NCBI GenBank assembly: GCA_903772945.1
Contig: CAICTM010000234.1
Location: forward strand, 1-64,000
From: Seminavis robusta
Lineage: Eukaryota; Bacillariophyta; Bacillariophyceae; Naviculales; Naviculaceae
Length of the DNA: 64,000 nt
Reading direction: 5' to 3'
Shown: in pieces, positions 18,299-29,900 of the stretch
How the letters are laid out: every line of letters begins with the position of its first letter
How positions within the stretch are numbered: position 1 is the stretch's first letter
Program-made: the position numbers and the translations under genes
The notes under the pieces: generated by a model
What the model was told of the DNA's origin: nothing
The model's database searches: none
Seen by the model: the letters and a program-made list of their open reading frames with translations, nothing else

Positions 18299-21200
18299 TC
18301 AATAAAAACATACCTTTATGTCAAACCAATTGTCCCTTTCAGTGCTGTTCTTGTGGGTTGGCTTACTGCATGTTGGACCAAAGCCATCACCAGGGCCATG
18401 ATAATCCTTGAGCTGCCAACAGTTGCCACAATAGTTCCTTGTGCATGTATTGGCCACACCCTCATCATCATGGTGATCTCTTCTCTTGTGGCCACAAGTG
18501 ATACAAAAAACGCCTGCTCCTGAAAACTCTTCTTGGTGGCCTCAGAGGTGGCGCTGTTGGTGGTGCTGTTGGCTCTGCAATTCCATAAGGCGCCACATTC
18601 CTTAGCTGTTGCATCACTCTCTCTTGCACTCCAGACAGGCGACCAAGCAAGATATCTGTATTTTGGGAGTTGGGATTTCCTATGGGAGTGCGTCCATTGT
18701 TGTGTTGGGTGTAAACTGGAGGATTGGTGATGTGTGGAAGGGGCGGTGCTTGTAGTGATTGCCGAGTTTGCCGGAGAGTGGCATTGAGTTGTATCCGATT
18801 CGGATCGTTTGCGGTGGATGCTGCTGCTTGTAGATCGCTGTGTTCTCGAGTTTTTTTCAGGAAGTCCTCCAACTGTTGGCGACTCTTCCTGTTGATTTGT
18901 ATAATGGAGTCATCTCCCTTGCTCCATTCTCTAAATCGTCTTGCCACCTCATTGTTCCAGTTTCTTGCGAATGCAGTGTAATTAGGCTTCCCCCTACCTT
19001 GTAGGTTGTAGTTGACGCGTTCGACATTAAATAATCGTTCCTCTTCGCGATCCAATGGAGAAGCAGCTGTTGTCGAATCTGGTGACCTAAAAGGAATCCA
19101 CGGTTGCTTGTTAGAGAGATTCGTGAAGGCTTCCATCGTGCTCAAGCGACCATTACTCTCAGGGAGAAGCTTTGCCAGTTCCTCTTGGATCAACCTGCGA
19201 TTTAATGCATCGTTTTCGTGGATCTGCTCAGACTCATCAAGATCTTGTAGTTGCCGGGCAACGTCTTCTTCAGTTGCCTCATTGGGCTGCTGGGACAGGC
19301 CGTCTACTGTCACTGGAACATCGTCCTCTTCTTCATTGCCAACGTCTTGCTCTGCATCTAAATCCGGTTGCTCCACCACCTTGTAACCGAATCCCATGAA
19401 TTCCTTGGAAGCCGACGTGTCAACTGTTGGTGCCGAAATGCGCTTGAAAGGAATCTCAGATTCCTTATATCCAACCTTTCGCGCAATTGAGTTAAGGAGT
19501 AAGAGCCTTTCAGTTTCCACAATGCCATAGTCCTCCTCACCCAGTCGCGTAACTGACTTCATTTGATTGCGTTCTTCAAAGAAACCAGTCATCAAGCGGT
19601 CAGCACGATGGATACCTGCTCAAATATTTAAGGAACAGAATGAAATTGTGAGATGCCGAAACAGAATGTCAACCAGCATTGCTTGAAACTTACCGACATG
19701 AGTGGCTACTAAAATTCGATAGGCTAAGTCCAGGTTGTCTCTCTCATTGGTGTTGGTGCCCCTTGCGAGATAAGTCATGCCGGTCACTGGATTGTGTCTG
19801 AAGATGTTTACAATCGAAGAATCAGGATCAGAGAGGCAACCTTTATCAATATAGGTGAAGAGTTGCTTGATCTTATCTCTTGTGGCGCTGTCGTTCTTCA
19901 AATACAACTTAGGCGCAGCAGTGTTGTTGTTGTCATTCTCCGCAGCCGATGTCGACAGTATCATTTCAGTTTGAGCATCCTTGGCACGAAGATACTCCAG
20001 CACTGCTTCCACATTCTTCCGAAGTTGTGCTGGTGGTGGTATCACCGCATTGGCCTCTCTCATGATCTCCTTGTGGGTTGGCTCTCTGTTCTTCTTGGCT
20101 TGAAGCAGGTTCTTTGCTCGCTCATATTCCGACGGCTCCACACAAAACAGAGCTCTGCTCAAAAGGCCACGAAATACCCCTCCCATTGCACTGCTTGGAT
20201 CTCTTAAACAAGGATTCCATCTCTTCATCCAGTGAAAGGGATCGAGGAGAATCATTACCTCAGGGCCAAAGATGCGCTTAAGTGTAACATACACTTGGCA
20301 ACAGTTGTCCACGTACAGTACCTTGACAGCGTCCACAAGATCTGGCTCCTGCACTGCCGGCAAATCTGTACCTTCAGCCACCAAGTCGCGAGCTGCCTCC
20401 TTTCGCCTGGTCAACTCCTTGGCTTGCTTGTTGCGCTTCAATCTTTCATTCAGACGGATGAGGTCATCTTCGATTTCGCTGAAGGACTCAGTATGCTTCA
20501 AAGCCTTCCAAAACACAGTGAGTGCATCCTCATTTTGGATGGTAATGATGCATCTGAATGGACAAAAGCTCTTCCCAGGACCAGTCCATACCCGGATCTT
20601 GGAAGCAAGCTTGTAATTGAAGTCGATCTTCAGGATTTCAGCTGTCAGGCCCTTCATCTTGCTCTCTTGGTATTCCTTTCGGTGTTCAAACACAACAGTC
20701 ACCAGACAATCTATCATGTGCTTTGAAATAACGCGGCCATTGTACCCCTTTTTTTCAGAGAACTTGGAGAACAGAGGTGGACGATTCTCCTCCTGCCCTC
20801 CACCACCATCACCTGTGTCCACAGTTTGATCCGGTAGACCATGCTCTTCCACGTAGTCTGCAATGGAATCAATAGCCTGTTGCTCCTCCAGTTCGGCCAA
20901 AATCAATTCAGACTCCAGCTGTTCCACTCGCACCTTGTGATTCTCATAGTAATTCCTAACTTTCAGTTGCCATTGCTTTATCTTGTTTCCCAGGCGTCGT
21001 GGATGATCGTCCGGATCCACAGCAAGCAGCTCTTGCATGGAATTAACACCCATATCAATCAACTGCCGAAGCTTGGTGCTTCCCATTCCAGAAAGAATAT
21101 TCTTGTTTCCGAACTTGTTTCTGTCCGCCTTGTCACCTAACATGTCCTTGAATCGGACATCACCATCGGCTTTGCCTCTTGCAGACGAAAGATTCAGCCG

Positions 21201-21962
21201 TACTCGAGTTGCATTGGTCTGTTTTACATTCTTCACTGATTGTAGTTTCTTCAGAGCGTCAGGTGTCTGCGTAAGAATATAATAGTCATCCATAGTCCGT
21301 GCTTTCTTCTGTGGGCGTGTGTCAATCTTACCAGACCCAACTGCGGTGAGATAAAGCTCGAAATCATTGTAGTAAGCTGTGTAGGCTAGACGCTTCAACC
21401 TTTTTGCGATGGTGGCAGTACACTCAGTTCCTGCCTCCAAGACAATCTGGCTATACAGTTCATCATCCACCGCATAACCATGGCCCAGGTAGTAGTTGAA
21501 ATAGGAACCATAAACGCTGGAGTCCAGCTTCATGCTCTCCTTATTATACCCAGCGAACCGGCGCCCACACAAGTTGCAAGGGTACAGCACGGTGTCAAGA
21601 TACTTGTGGCGAAAGACTCCAAACAAGATTTTGGGGTTGTTGATCCACCGGGCTTTCAGGACATCGACATAGCTGTTCTTCTTACAATGCGGACATGTGG
21701 GCACATGCTTGTCAAACTGTAGATGGGGAACCCAGACAGCAGAGGACTTCACGTAGAAGGAACATGCTTTCACCTTTTTACATGCGACATGCAAAAGATT
21801 AGTGCTGTGTCTACCTCCAGATGGGGTGATATTCTTCCAGTCTTTGGCTTTGAAGAAAGCACGAGGGTCATTGTCAATGGAAGATCGATAGCTCTTTATA
21901 AAGGATCTCTGTGATGGGTTGAACTGGGAGAGCGGAGCATCGTTTGTTGTTGCTCCTGTCAT
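18299..21962 (-). pseudogene. Large transposase-like gene (DUF6729-like), 3' end frameshifted
   Basis: Exon 1 is 21962-19694 and exon 2 starts at 19615; a 78-nt GT-AG intron joins them as Thr-His-Val-Gly-Ile-His. The N-terminus has a zinc domain (TCPHCKKNSYV, YPCNLCGRRFAGYN). The central part carries VLYVDNCCQVYVTLKRIFG and MILLDPFHWMKRWNPCLRD, resembling the D...D/H core of DDE-type transposases; the final acidic residue was not identified. The frame of exon 2 runs to 18468, but shifting one base at the T6 run (18505-18510) restores a Cys/His domain (CITCGHKRRDHH...NTCTRNYCGNCW) ending at TGA 18299. The gene is therefore either recently inactivated or carries a homopolymer error. The full product would be about 1190 residues. 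No terminal inverted repeats were found by eye. The DUF6729 link is from memory and tentative. Confidence 0.65.
19616..19693 (-). other. Intron (78 nt) in the transposase-like gene
   Basis: Donor GTAAGT directly follows the split Gly codon, and the acceptor TTGAGCAG at 19616 restores the downstream frame. The intron contains in-frame stops. Confidence 0.8.
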
Positions 21963-22692
21963 TGTCAGTTGTTTTCGAGTGAAATAGTAACGTCCACGAT
22001 ATCAATTCCGACAGATTTTGCACCGGATGTTAAGGGTTAAAGTTTGGGGCGGCTCATCAAGACTCAAGAATATTTGGTTCCCACCTGCGAGACAGGCGCA
22101 TAGAGTACAGATAAACTAGTTTGTGACTAAATATTCGCGTCCAAAGAACAGAAACAGATTTATACATTGGACATGGCGTACTTAGAGAAAGGGACCTGCA
22201 ACGTCACAGAGGAGGTCTGTCCCTCCTTCCTCCTTTTTTTTTTCTTCTTGCCGGGAACCGAATATTCGCCATACCTATTTTATGGGGACCTAACCACAGA
22301 TCTCCAGAGTCTCTCGACTTTCGCTGGCGAAGAAGAAGCGTGAGGCTGTCAGTTCCATGAGCCGTTCAGAAACCCTATCTTAGGGTTAACTGTGACTCAG
22401 CCAACAGCCTGAAATCGACTTCCTCACCCGAAAGCTTACGGCTTCACAAGCCGACCGCGACCACTCCAGGAAAACAAGCTGACCACGATGCATCGTCAGC
22501 CGTTCCGATGATGAAAGTAACGCTATCGCGATGCCACGAAACTGATTCAATCCCAATTGCGTGGCTGTGGGCTGATGCGGATGATGGCTGGTGGCATCCA
22601 CCAGAACGCTTTTTCGAGCACACAACAAAAGCTCACAAAATTCACTTGACCACAAGCAAAAACCAAACCTTGAAAACCACCAACCAACCAAA
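21963..22692. other. Upstream region of Lhcx with a spaced inverted repeat
   Basis: No gene. A 15-bp inverted repeat (14 of 15 matching) lies at 22068-22082 (gaatatttggttccc) and 22253-22267 (gggaaccgaatattc). A pyrimidine-rich run follows at 22220-22250. The last 80 bp is an A-rich leader (accaaccaaccaaa-like) directly before the Lhcx ATG. Confidence 0.6.
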
Positions 22693-23334
22693 ATGAAGTT
22701 CGCTGCTGCCATCACTCTTTTCGCTGCTTCTGCCAGTGCTTTCAGCCCTTTTGGTGTTGCTTCCAAGAAGGCTGCCGCTGTGGCTGCACCTGCTTTCACT
22801 GTTGAAACTATTCCTGGAGCTCTGGAGCCTGTTGGCATCTGGGACCCTCTTGGTTTTGCGGCCAAGGCTGATGAGAAGACCTTGAAGCGATACCGTGAGG
22901 CTGAGCTTACACATGGACGTGTTGCCATGCTTGCTGCCATTGGTTTCTTGGCTGGAGAAGCTGTTGAAGGATCCTCCTTCTTGTGGGATGCCAGTGTTAC
23001 CGGTCCTGCCATTTCCCACCTTGCTCAGGTCCCACCTCTTTTCTGGGCCTTGTTGGTTACCGGAATTGGAGCTGCTGAACAAAAGCGTGCTGAGATTGGA
23101 TGGGTTGATCCTGCTGATGTTCCAGTTGACCAACCAGGCCTTCTCCGTGCAGATTACACCCCTGGTGACATTGGATTTGATCCCCTTGGATTGAAGCCAG
23201 AGGATCCGGAAGAGCTTTTGGTTCTCCAGAACAAGGAACTCCAAAATGGACGATTGGCCATGCTTGCTGCTGCAGGATTCATGGCTCAAGAATTGGTGGA
23301 TGGAAAGGGAATCATTGAGCACTTGTTGAACTAA
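22693..23334 (+). CDS. Lhcx: Lhcx-type fucoxanthin-chlorophyll a/c protein
   Basis: 213 residues, one exon. The leader MKFAAAITLFAASASAF is an ER signal peptide with the ASAF cleavage motif for import into a complex plastid. The mature part has three membrane helices. Helix 1 contains KRYREAELTHGRVAMLA and helix 3 contains KELQNGRLAMLAAAGFMAQE, with the paired Glu/Arg chlorophyll ligands. The stretches LEPVGIWDPLGF, GWVDPADVPVDQPGLLR and GDIGFDPLGLKPEDPEE match the Lhcx (LI818-like) subgroup, which supports photoprotective energy dissipation in the thylakoid rather than bulk light capture. I chose the ATG at 22693 because the signal peptide begins there; an in-frame extension to 22591 lacks features. 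Subfamily call rests on remembered Lhcx sequences. Confidence 0.92.
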   Translation: MKFAAAITLFAASASAFSPFGVASKKAAAVAAPAFTVETIPGALEPVGIWDPLGFAAKADEKTLKRYREAELTHGRVAMLAAIGFLAGEAVEGSSFLWDASVTGPAISHLAQVPPLFWALLVTGIGAAEQKRAEIGWVDPADVPVDQPGLLRADYTPGDIGFDPLGLKPEDPEELLVLQNKELQNGRLAMLAAAGFMAQELVDGKGIIEHLLN

Positions 23335-23960
23335 ATTGATGCAACAATCGCATCAAGAACAAATGACAAAGATTGGTGTGGCAATGATCCTGGCATTCAT
23401 GTAAATATGAGAAGGTTGTATCATGGCGCAGCCGAGCAGCGAGCCAAACCAAGATTTGATACTGTAAATAATCTAAAAGCGCAATTGTAAATACCTATGA
23501 TAGTTGAAAGCTTGGTATGCAATGTCTAGCTGTTCATCAGAACAAATTGTTGACCACAGAAGATTTGCATGAGCAGTGGAGAGGGTTTCGCCTTGGTTCC
23601 ACAACATGAGGCCAGTGTGAGCCTGAGAGGGGCATCGTAGTTAATAACTAAGCAAACTCTAAATAGAGAACAAAGGAAGTATCACTTTGTGCGTTACTGG
23701 GGTTATCACAAGGGTGTCTGAGCGATTTTGACTTCACGCGAAGTCAAGTAACGCGTGGTCCTTTCGTTGGTGGGCTATTCCCATTCCAAGCTGCCGGTTT
23801 CATGCCATGACGGCCTGTGATCGTAGATACATTTTGTTGGAAGCTATTCAAGGTAACAAGTCACCGTTGAAGCTGGCGAAAGGGATTTCCCCAGACCAAC
23901 CCATTGATAGGAGTCCAAAGCCAAGGGCTGAACGGCAGAACTTCGTCTATATTTTAGCTT
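23335..23960. other. Intergenic region between Lhcx and RME-8 gene ends
   Basis: About 625 bp between two convergent genes. No coding sequence or structured RNA was recognised; it should contain both 3' untranslated regions. Confidence 0.5.
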
Positions 23961-26900
23961 CTATCCTTGTGTTAGCATTTTAGTGGGCTCGCCCGAGCTT
24001 CCATCTGTCAAGAAGTAGTCTGTCTTTTGCTCGGAACCTGTTATGAACAACGAGTGATCTTGAGATTTGTAGTTTGTCCAGGCTGGCATTTCGTCCAAGA
24101 TCAGTCGGAATTTCATGCCATAGCCAGGATCCTCTGTAAGTAGCTTCAATAGATCCACAGTGTGCACTTTGGTAGCAGCAGGATCCTTCACGCCCTTCAG
24201 GCTTGGGTTCTCCAGGACACCCTCCAACAAGAATTTGGGCAGCTCATTGACAAGGGCTGACTGAAGTAGAGCCACACGACCATTTGCAGCTCCCGGAGCT
24301 CCCCCAGATGAAACAGCCAATTGCTCTGCTTCTACTTTCGGATCAGGCTTGGTGCGAGCATCAATTCCAGACCCAGCCACTGCAGTGGGGCGATATTGCG
24401 GAGCCTCTTGCGGTTCTGGTTGTGGCATCATCATTTGTTGGGAAGGATCAACGAGTTCGTTGTCATCCGCGACAGTTTCGACTTGAAATTGAGACGCCTG
24501 CTGTACCTGGTTGCCATTCACCTGCTCATGTTGCAGTTGTGTGAATGCTTGCTGCATCATTCCTTGTTGCTGTTGCATCATTGCTGGCGGATGCTGCTGC
24601 ATCATTCCTTGCACTTGTGGTTGCATCATGCCCTGTTGAGACTGCATTGGTTGCTGTTGCGTCATTCCTTGTCGCTGTGGTTGCACGGGCTGCTGCTGCA
24701 TCAATCCCTGCTGTTGTTGATGCGCTTGCTGCTGCATACTTTGTCTGGGTTGGTTCACACCTTGTTGGGCCTGCTGTTGCATTTGTCCTCCTTGGTTCAT
24801 CATTCCATGAGGTTGCTGCATTCTAGGTTGCTGCATTTGAGACCGCTGCATCATTGCTTGTGTTTGTTGTTGCTGTTGAGACTGCTGCGTTGCGTGATGA
24901 TGATGTTGTGGTTGCTGTTGCTGCTGGGGTTGTGGTTGCTGTCCTTGCATCATGCTTTGTTGCCGAAGTTGTGGTTGTCCTTGATGCTGCATCAGTCCCT
25001 GGCCCTGCTGATAAGACATTTTGGATTGCATGATGCGTTGTGGTTGCCCCTGTGCTGATGCATGTTGTTCTCCCTGCTGATATGACATTTGGGACTGCAT
25101 CATACCTTGATTGGCTTGCTGACCCATTGGTTGCCGCATTCCCTGTTGCTGGCGATGCTGGGTTTGCTGCGGCTGCTGCCTAGGATTGAATTGCTGTGGC
25201 TGTTGCATGCTGTTCGTTTGTTGAGATTGATATTGTTGCTGCTGTTGCTGCCCCTGGAACGAAGATTGCTGGGGCTGCTGCTGCTGGGGATTCGATGGTC
25301 TAGCCGGCTGGCCACCAGCCAAACCCAGCAGAGCTTTGTGGAACATTCCCGGCTGTTTACTCGATTGAACAGACGACGAACCTGCGCTTTGAGGCGTTTG
25401 TGGTCTCCCATACGCATCCACACCCTGCATGAATCCACTGCTTGACATCGACGATGAATTCCCCATGTTTGAGTACGATGCACCCAGAGAAGGGTTTCCA
25501 CCTCCCCCACCCTGCTGGAATCCCCGTGAAGGCATTCCCTGCATACCCTGCCCTCTGAACGACTGGTTGCCATGTTGTTGTGCGTGAGAAAATGGCGGTG
25601 CCATCGATGATTGTTGCATGAAGGAAGAGCCTCCCATGGGCATTTGTGGGGTTTGGCTCTGATTTGAGAAGCTTTGCGGTAAAGTTTGGCCAGTGTTCAT
25701 TGGTGCTGGTTGACTTGCGTAACCACCACTAAAGCCCTGCTGTGGCATATGGCCTTGGCCGCCACTACCTCCCATGGGCTGCTGTGGTGCCGTTGGTGCA
25801 CCTCCAAACATTGCAAGTGGATCATCTCCTACTGCAACTCTTCCTCGCTGCACATAGCCCTCTCCTGGAGCGGGAGAAGGCGCCATGGCCAGTGCCATGA
25901 AACGAATATACTCTTCGCCACTCTTTTGGTGCAAGATGTTGCTCACATGGTCGTCTCCGGGAGCAGGAGATGGTGCCATGGCATACATACTACCAGTCAT
26001 TGGACTGGCCAGTCCTTTCATCGGTTTCGGGGCATTCTTCACATCTCCCAGTGCAACAGTGAAGACTTTCTTTAGCATCTCGACCATGAACGCAGCGTCC
26101 GGGTGCAAACTGTCGGTATCGGAGCTGATTGACTTCATCGTGTAGTCCACTACACTGTTCTTGCCGTCGCTCCTGCCTGATACGCATATTGCTTCAACGT
26201 TAGCAATGCGGTTAGAAGCCACGTGCAGCACTCGCATCACGCTCAGCAGCGGTGAACCAAACAATTGCCTGTCCAAAATTTCATCGATGAACGTTAGGCA
26301 ACGCTCCATGTATCCCCACTGCGCCAATTTGTCACAAAGTGAGTCTCGCACTTTACAAAGGTAGACGCAGGCACTTGTCACCAATTGCAACGTGTCTTGA
26401 CTAGCATCCACCAATGCGGTGGAACTTGACTTCTTCTCTTCACTCGACAGTTCAGTGGAGAAGAACGTCTGAAGTTCATGTGTCCAGCGCTGCATGACCA
26501 TTTCCAGGAATGTTGTCGGGTCGCGAAGGTTGTATGTTGGTTCTTTGAGAAATCGCGATAGGTACACTCCGCCAATGAAAAGCTCATCCTCGAGCTTCTT
26601 GTACTTCACAAACACTCCAGAAGGCAGTGTGAAGCGGTCTTCGCCGCTTTCTTTACGCAAAACCAAACACTCATCCAGCTGCTCTGACAGCGCACCTCTT
26701 AGCTCAGCTCTCATTGATGAGTCCCAGATGAGCTCTGGTGTGTCGCTTTCGCCATCAAACAGCTTCAGCATTGCATCAGGCCCTTCTTCCTTCAGCCGAA
26801 CGACAAGTGTTGACGGAAGAAAGCGTTGAAGAAGCGGGGCTAGAAATAGAGGGGGCAGAACGTAGCATGATTAATTGTCAGTCTTTTGAAATAGACGGGC

Positions 26901-29900
26901 ATGCAGATAATCATCTTCCACTTACCCGTTGACGGTCCAGTTTGTGGATCCCACATAAGGCGAGACAAGGTCTTTGCGGCTCCAACACGGGCTGCCCACA
27001 TTCGAGAGAACTTTGCGTAGCCCACTAGAATGCCGAGAAGTTCCAGCCAGCACGATGATTCGATCATTTTCGTCGCCACAGAAGGCGACGACGATAAGGA
27101 TTCCATCAGTGCCCATCCTTTCACTTTTCTTCTGATGATCGCTCTGTCTTCATCACCAGAGGACTCGGCAGTTTCTTGCATTTCGATCGGATCAGGGCGC
27201 TCAAGCACCGACAACAGCCGCCAAAGAGCTCCCTGTCTCGACACGGAATCAGCAAACGGCTGCTTCGGGCTCATGATAGACAGGATATCACAGCCGATAT
27301 CGAACGTCTGAAGGGGAAAGGCTGAGAAGAGAAACAGAGACAAACATTGACAACAGCACACTTGTTCTCACCTCGGAATCTTGGGGAAGCTCCAGAAGGC
27401 TGAGAAGGACTGACGGCACAGCACTCGAAGGTGCGCACAAAACATCGTCGATAAGACCATCCACACGGACGAGTTGAAGCAATGCCTTGATGGCCATAAG
27501 GAACTTGGTCCCACGCACTGACACAGTTTGCGAGGACTCCTCCTTTACGAATGGAGACGCTTCGTTTTCATCGACTTCATCAAGAACGCGCAATTCAACC
27601 CAACCGTCGGGCAGATCATCGCTTGCGTTGATACTCCTTGCTATGAATGCAGTGACGTGCTTGGCAAACATGCTGGGATTTGGCACTTCTCTGATGGCCT
27701 CGCGTCCGCTTCCCATTCGATTGAAAACGCGGATATACACGCCACCAATTCGAAGCTCTTCTTTCAGGAGTGAATACTCGAAGTCCTTCACACGCGACAG
27801 CTCATCTTCAATGGACTGGCACTCCGCTTCTGGTCGCTTCTTTTCCGTCTCTTGAAGAAATGAATTGAGCTCGTTCCTCATGCTTACATTCCAAATTCGA
27901 GCTGCAGTTTCCACATTCGAATTCAATGTCTTCAGAAGTTCGCCGGTACGTTTGTTGCGAAGCATCAACGCGACTGGGCTTGTCAAGAGCTTGCTGCACG
28001 CTGAAGTCAGGGCGTCATTCCGAGGGGAAACAAGAGCCTTGTCCTGCAGCACGCCACAAAGCATTCCCATCGCACGGGTGGAAAGACGAGCCTGGGTATT
28101 GCTTGCTGCTTGCGACACGCCGATATCGTCTTGGTCGTCATGAACGTTCGCCACCAGCTCAAGAGTTGGATCATATCCCAGCATATATTTGATGAGAGGC
28201 CAAACAATGCCACAACCAATGAGAAGCTCTTGCAGCTTTTCGTCTCTTGCCATATTGGCAACACCCTCCAGGGCATAGCGTTTGATTGCGGAATCGCCAA
28301 TGTTTTCCCTCTTGGAAACACTCAAGTACCTCATGTCGATGCATCGTCTCCAATTGATGCACAGTCGCGTCGGGTTCTCAAGTGCGAGGATCGCGGCACG
28401 CCCACTTTCAAAGAATGCCACTCCTGCAATGGTGTGTACAATGTGCGAGAGGATTTCGATGATGCAGTCTTCAGCATCAAACTCTGTTGATCCGCCCTTC
28501 CTCGTGGCTTGCGCGACTCGGATGTAGTAATTGAGAAGGGAATCAAGAATGGCGACTCCACCCTCCACAATCAATTCCTGAGAGTTCAGCGGAGACACCA
28601 AACAGGTCTGAAAGACAAGGGCAACGGTTGTCTTCATAAATTCGGCGCGCTTCACACTAGAGAGCACTGCAAACAGAAGCGCACTGGGGTCCTCCTTTTG
28701 GAGTGCTTCCTTGCTTGAAGGGGGGATTTCCAAGCAAGACAGCACCATTCGGTAAGCTGGATACTTGTACTTGCTCATTTCTTTCTCGTATCGTTTGCAA
28801 ATGAGAAGCTGCGTCTTGATGAGCAAGTGAATTGCCTGCATCTGCGAACGACCACCCCCAAATCCTTCAAAAACATTCTCTTCTTGTTCGCCATCCCCGT
28901 CGTCACCACCGTCGTCGCTAAATACCCGAATCTTCTGGCCACTTTCCACAATCGGAAGTAGAAGCTCATAAGCGGCTTGGATGGCCTCAAAAGTTTCTCG
29001 CCCAGCAGGGTTCTTGTCTGGATGGAATTTTCGAGCCAGAGACCTGTATGCCTTTCGCAACTCTTTCGAACCGTCGCCTTGTTTGAGATCTAGAACTTTT
29101 CTTGCGCTTTCCAATGCAACTTCTTCTTCTGTTTCGTCGCGGGTCAGCTGCTTCTTCAGTTCTTCGAGGCATGCTCTGAAGACTTCGACAGGCTCCGAAA
29201 TTGGCCAATCCGGGAACCTGACCTCATCACACAGATTTGCCAAGTAGTAGTTGTGGCAGAATATCTCCTTTTCGAGTCTCTTGTAGGAAACACCAGGGAT
29301 GGGACAGAATTCGTACCGAGCGGTTGTGTTTTGCCAGAGACGCTTGGGGAAGTCACCCAGATGCTGGCGAATCATTTCAATAAGATGTTTTCTCATATCG
29401 AAATCCCAGATCACCTCGGGCGTGTCATAGCTTGAGACAAAAATCTCCGAAAACCGCTCAAACCCATAGTTGACCAAAATGAACAATAGACCTTCCGGGA
29501 GCATGTTCCCTAGAACACTTCTGTCCTTCATCGGCAGTTCGCTTTCGTTTGCCGCGGCTGCAAAGCCAGACCTGAAGTGTTGTTTCAGGTGAGTTGCATG
29601 CAAAAGCTTTGCCAGTGGCTTGAAATTGGAGCCTGTGTAGCAACCAATGAAGAAGTATATCCCAGTCAGGTAGAACTTCGCGATGGCTTCTTCGTTGTGC
29701 ATCATGAGCTTGTGTAGAACCTCCGAAGCCTGGCCCACCACCCGGAAATCGTTGCAGAGCAGAGCTTGGGCTATGATGGACAAGAACGAGTCTCGCTGTA
29801 GCGACGCTTGGGACTGTGAGGGGTCAGACGATCGTGTTGGGTCCCTACTAAGCCCACATAGCACTCGTTTGGCAATTGGAATAGGGTAGTAAGGTACTCC

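Noticed and set aside
24321-25058. Leu/His-rich open frame (+) across the RME-8 Gln tract
   Set aside because: Antisense to CAG-rich Gln codons; low complexity with no independent features.
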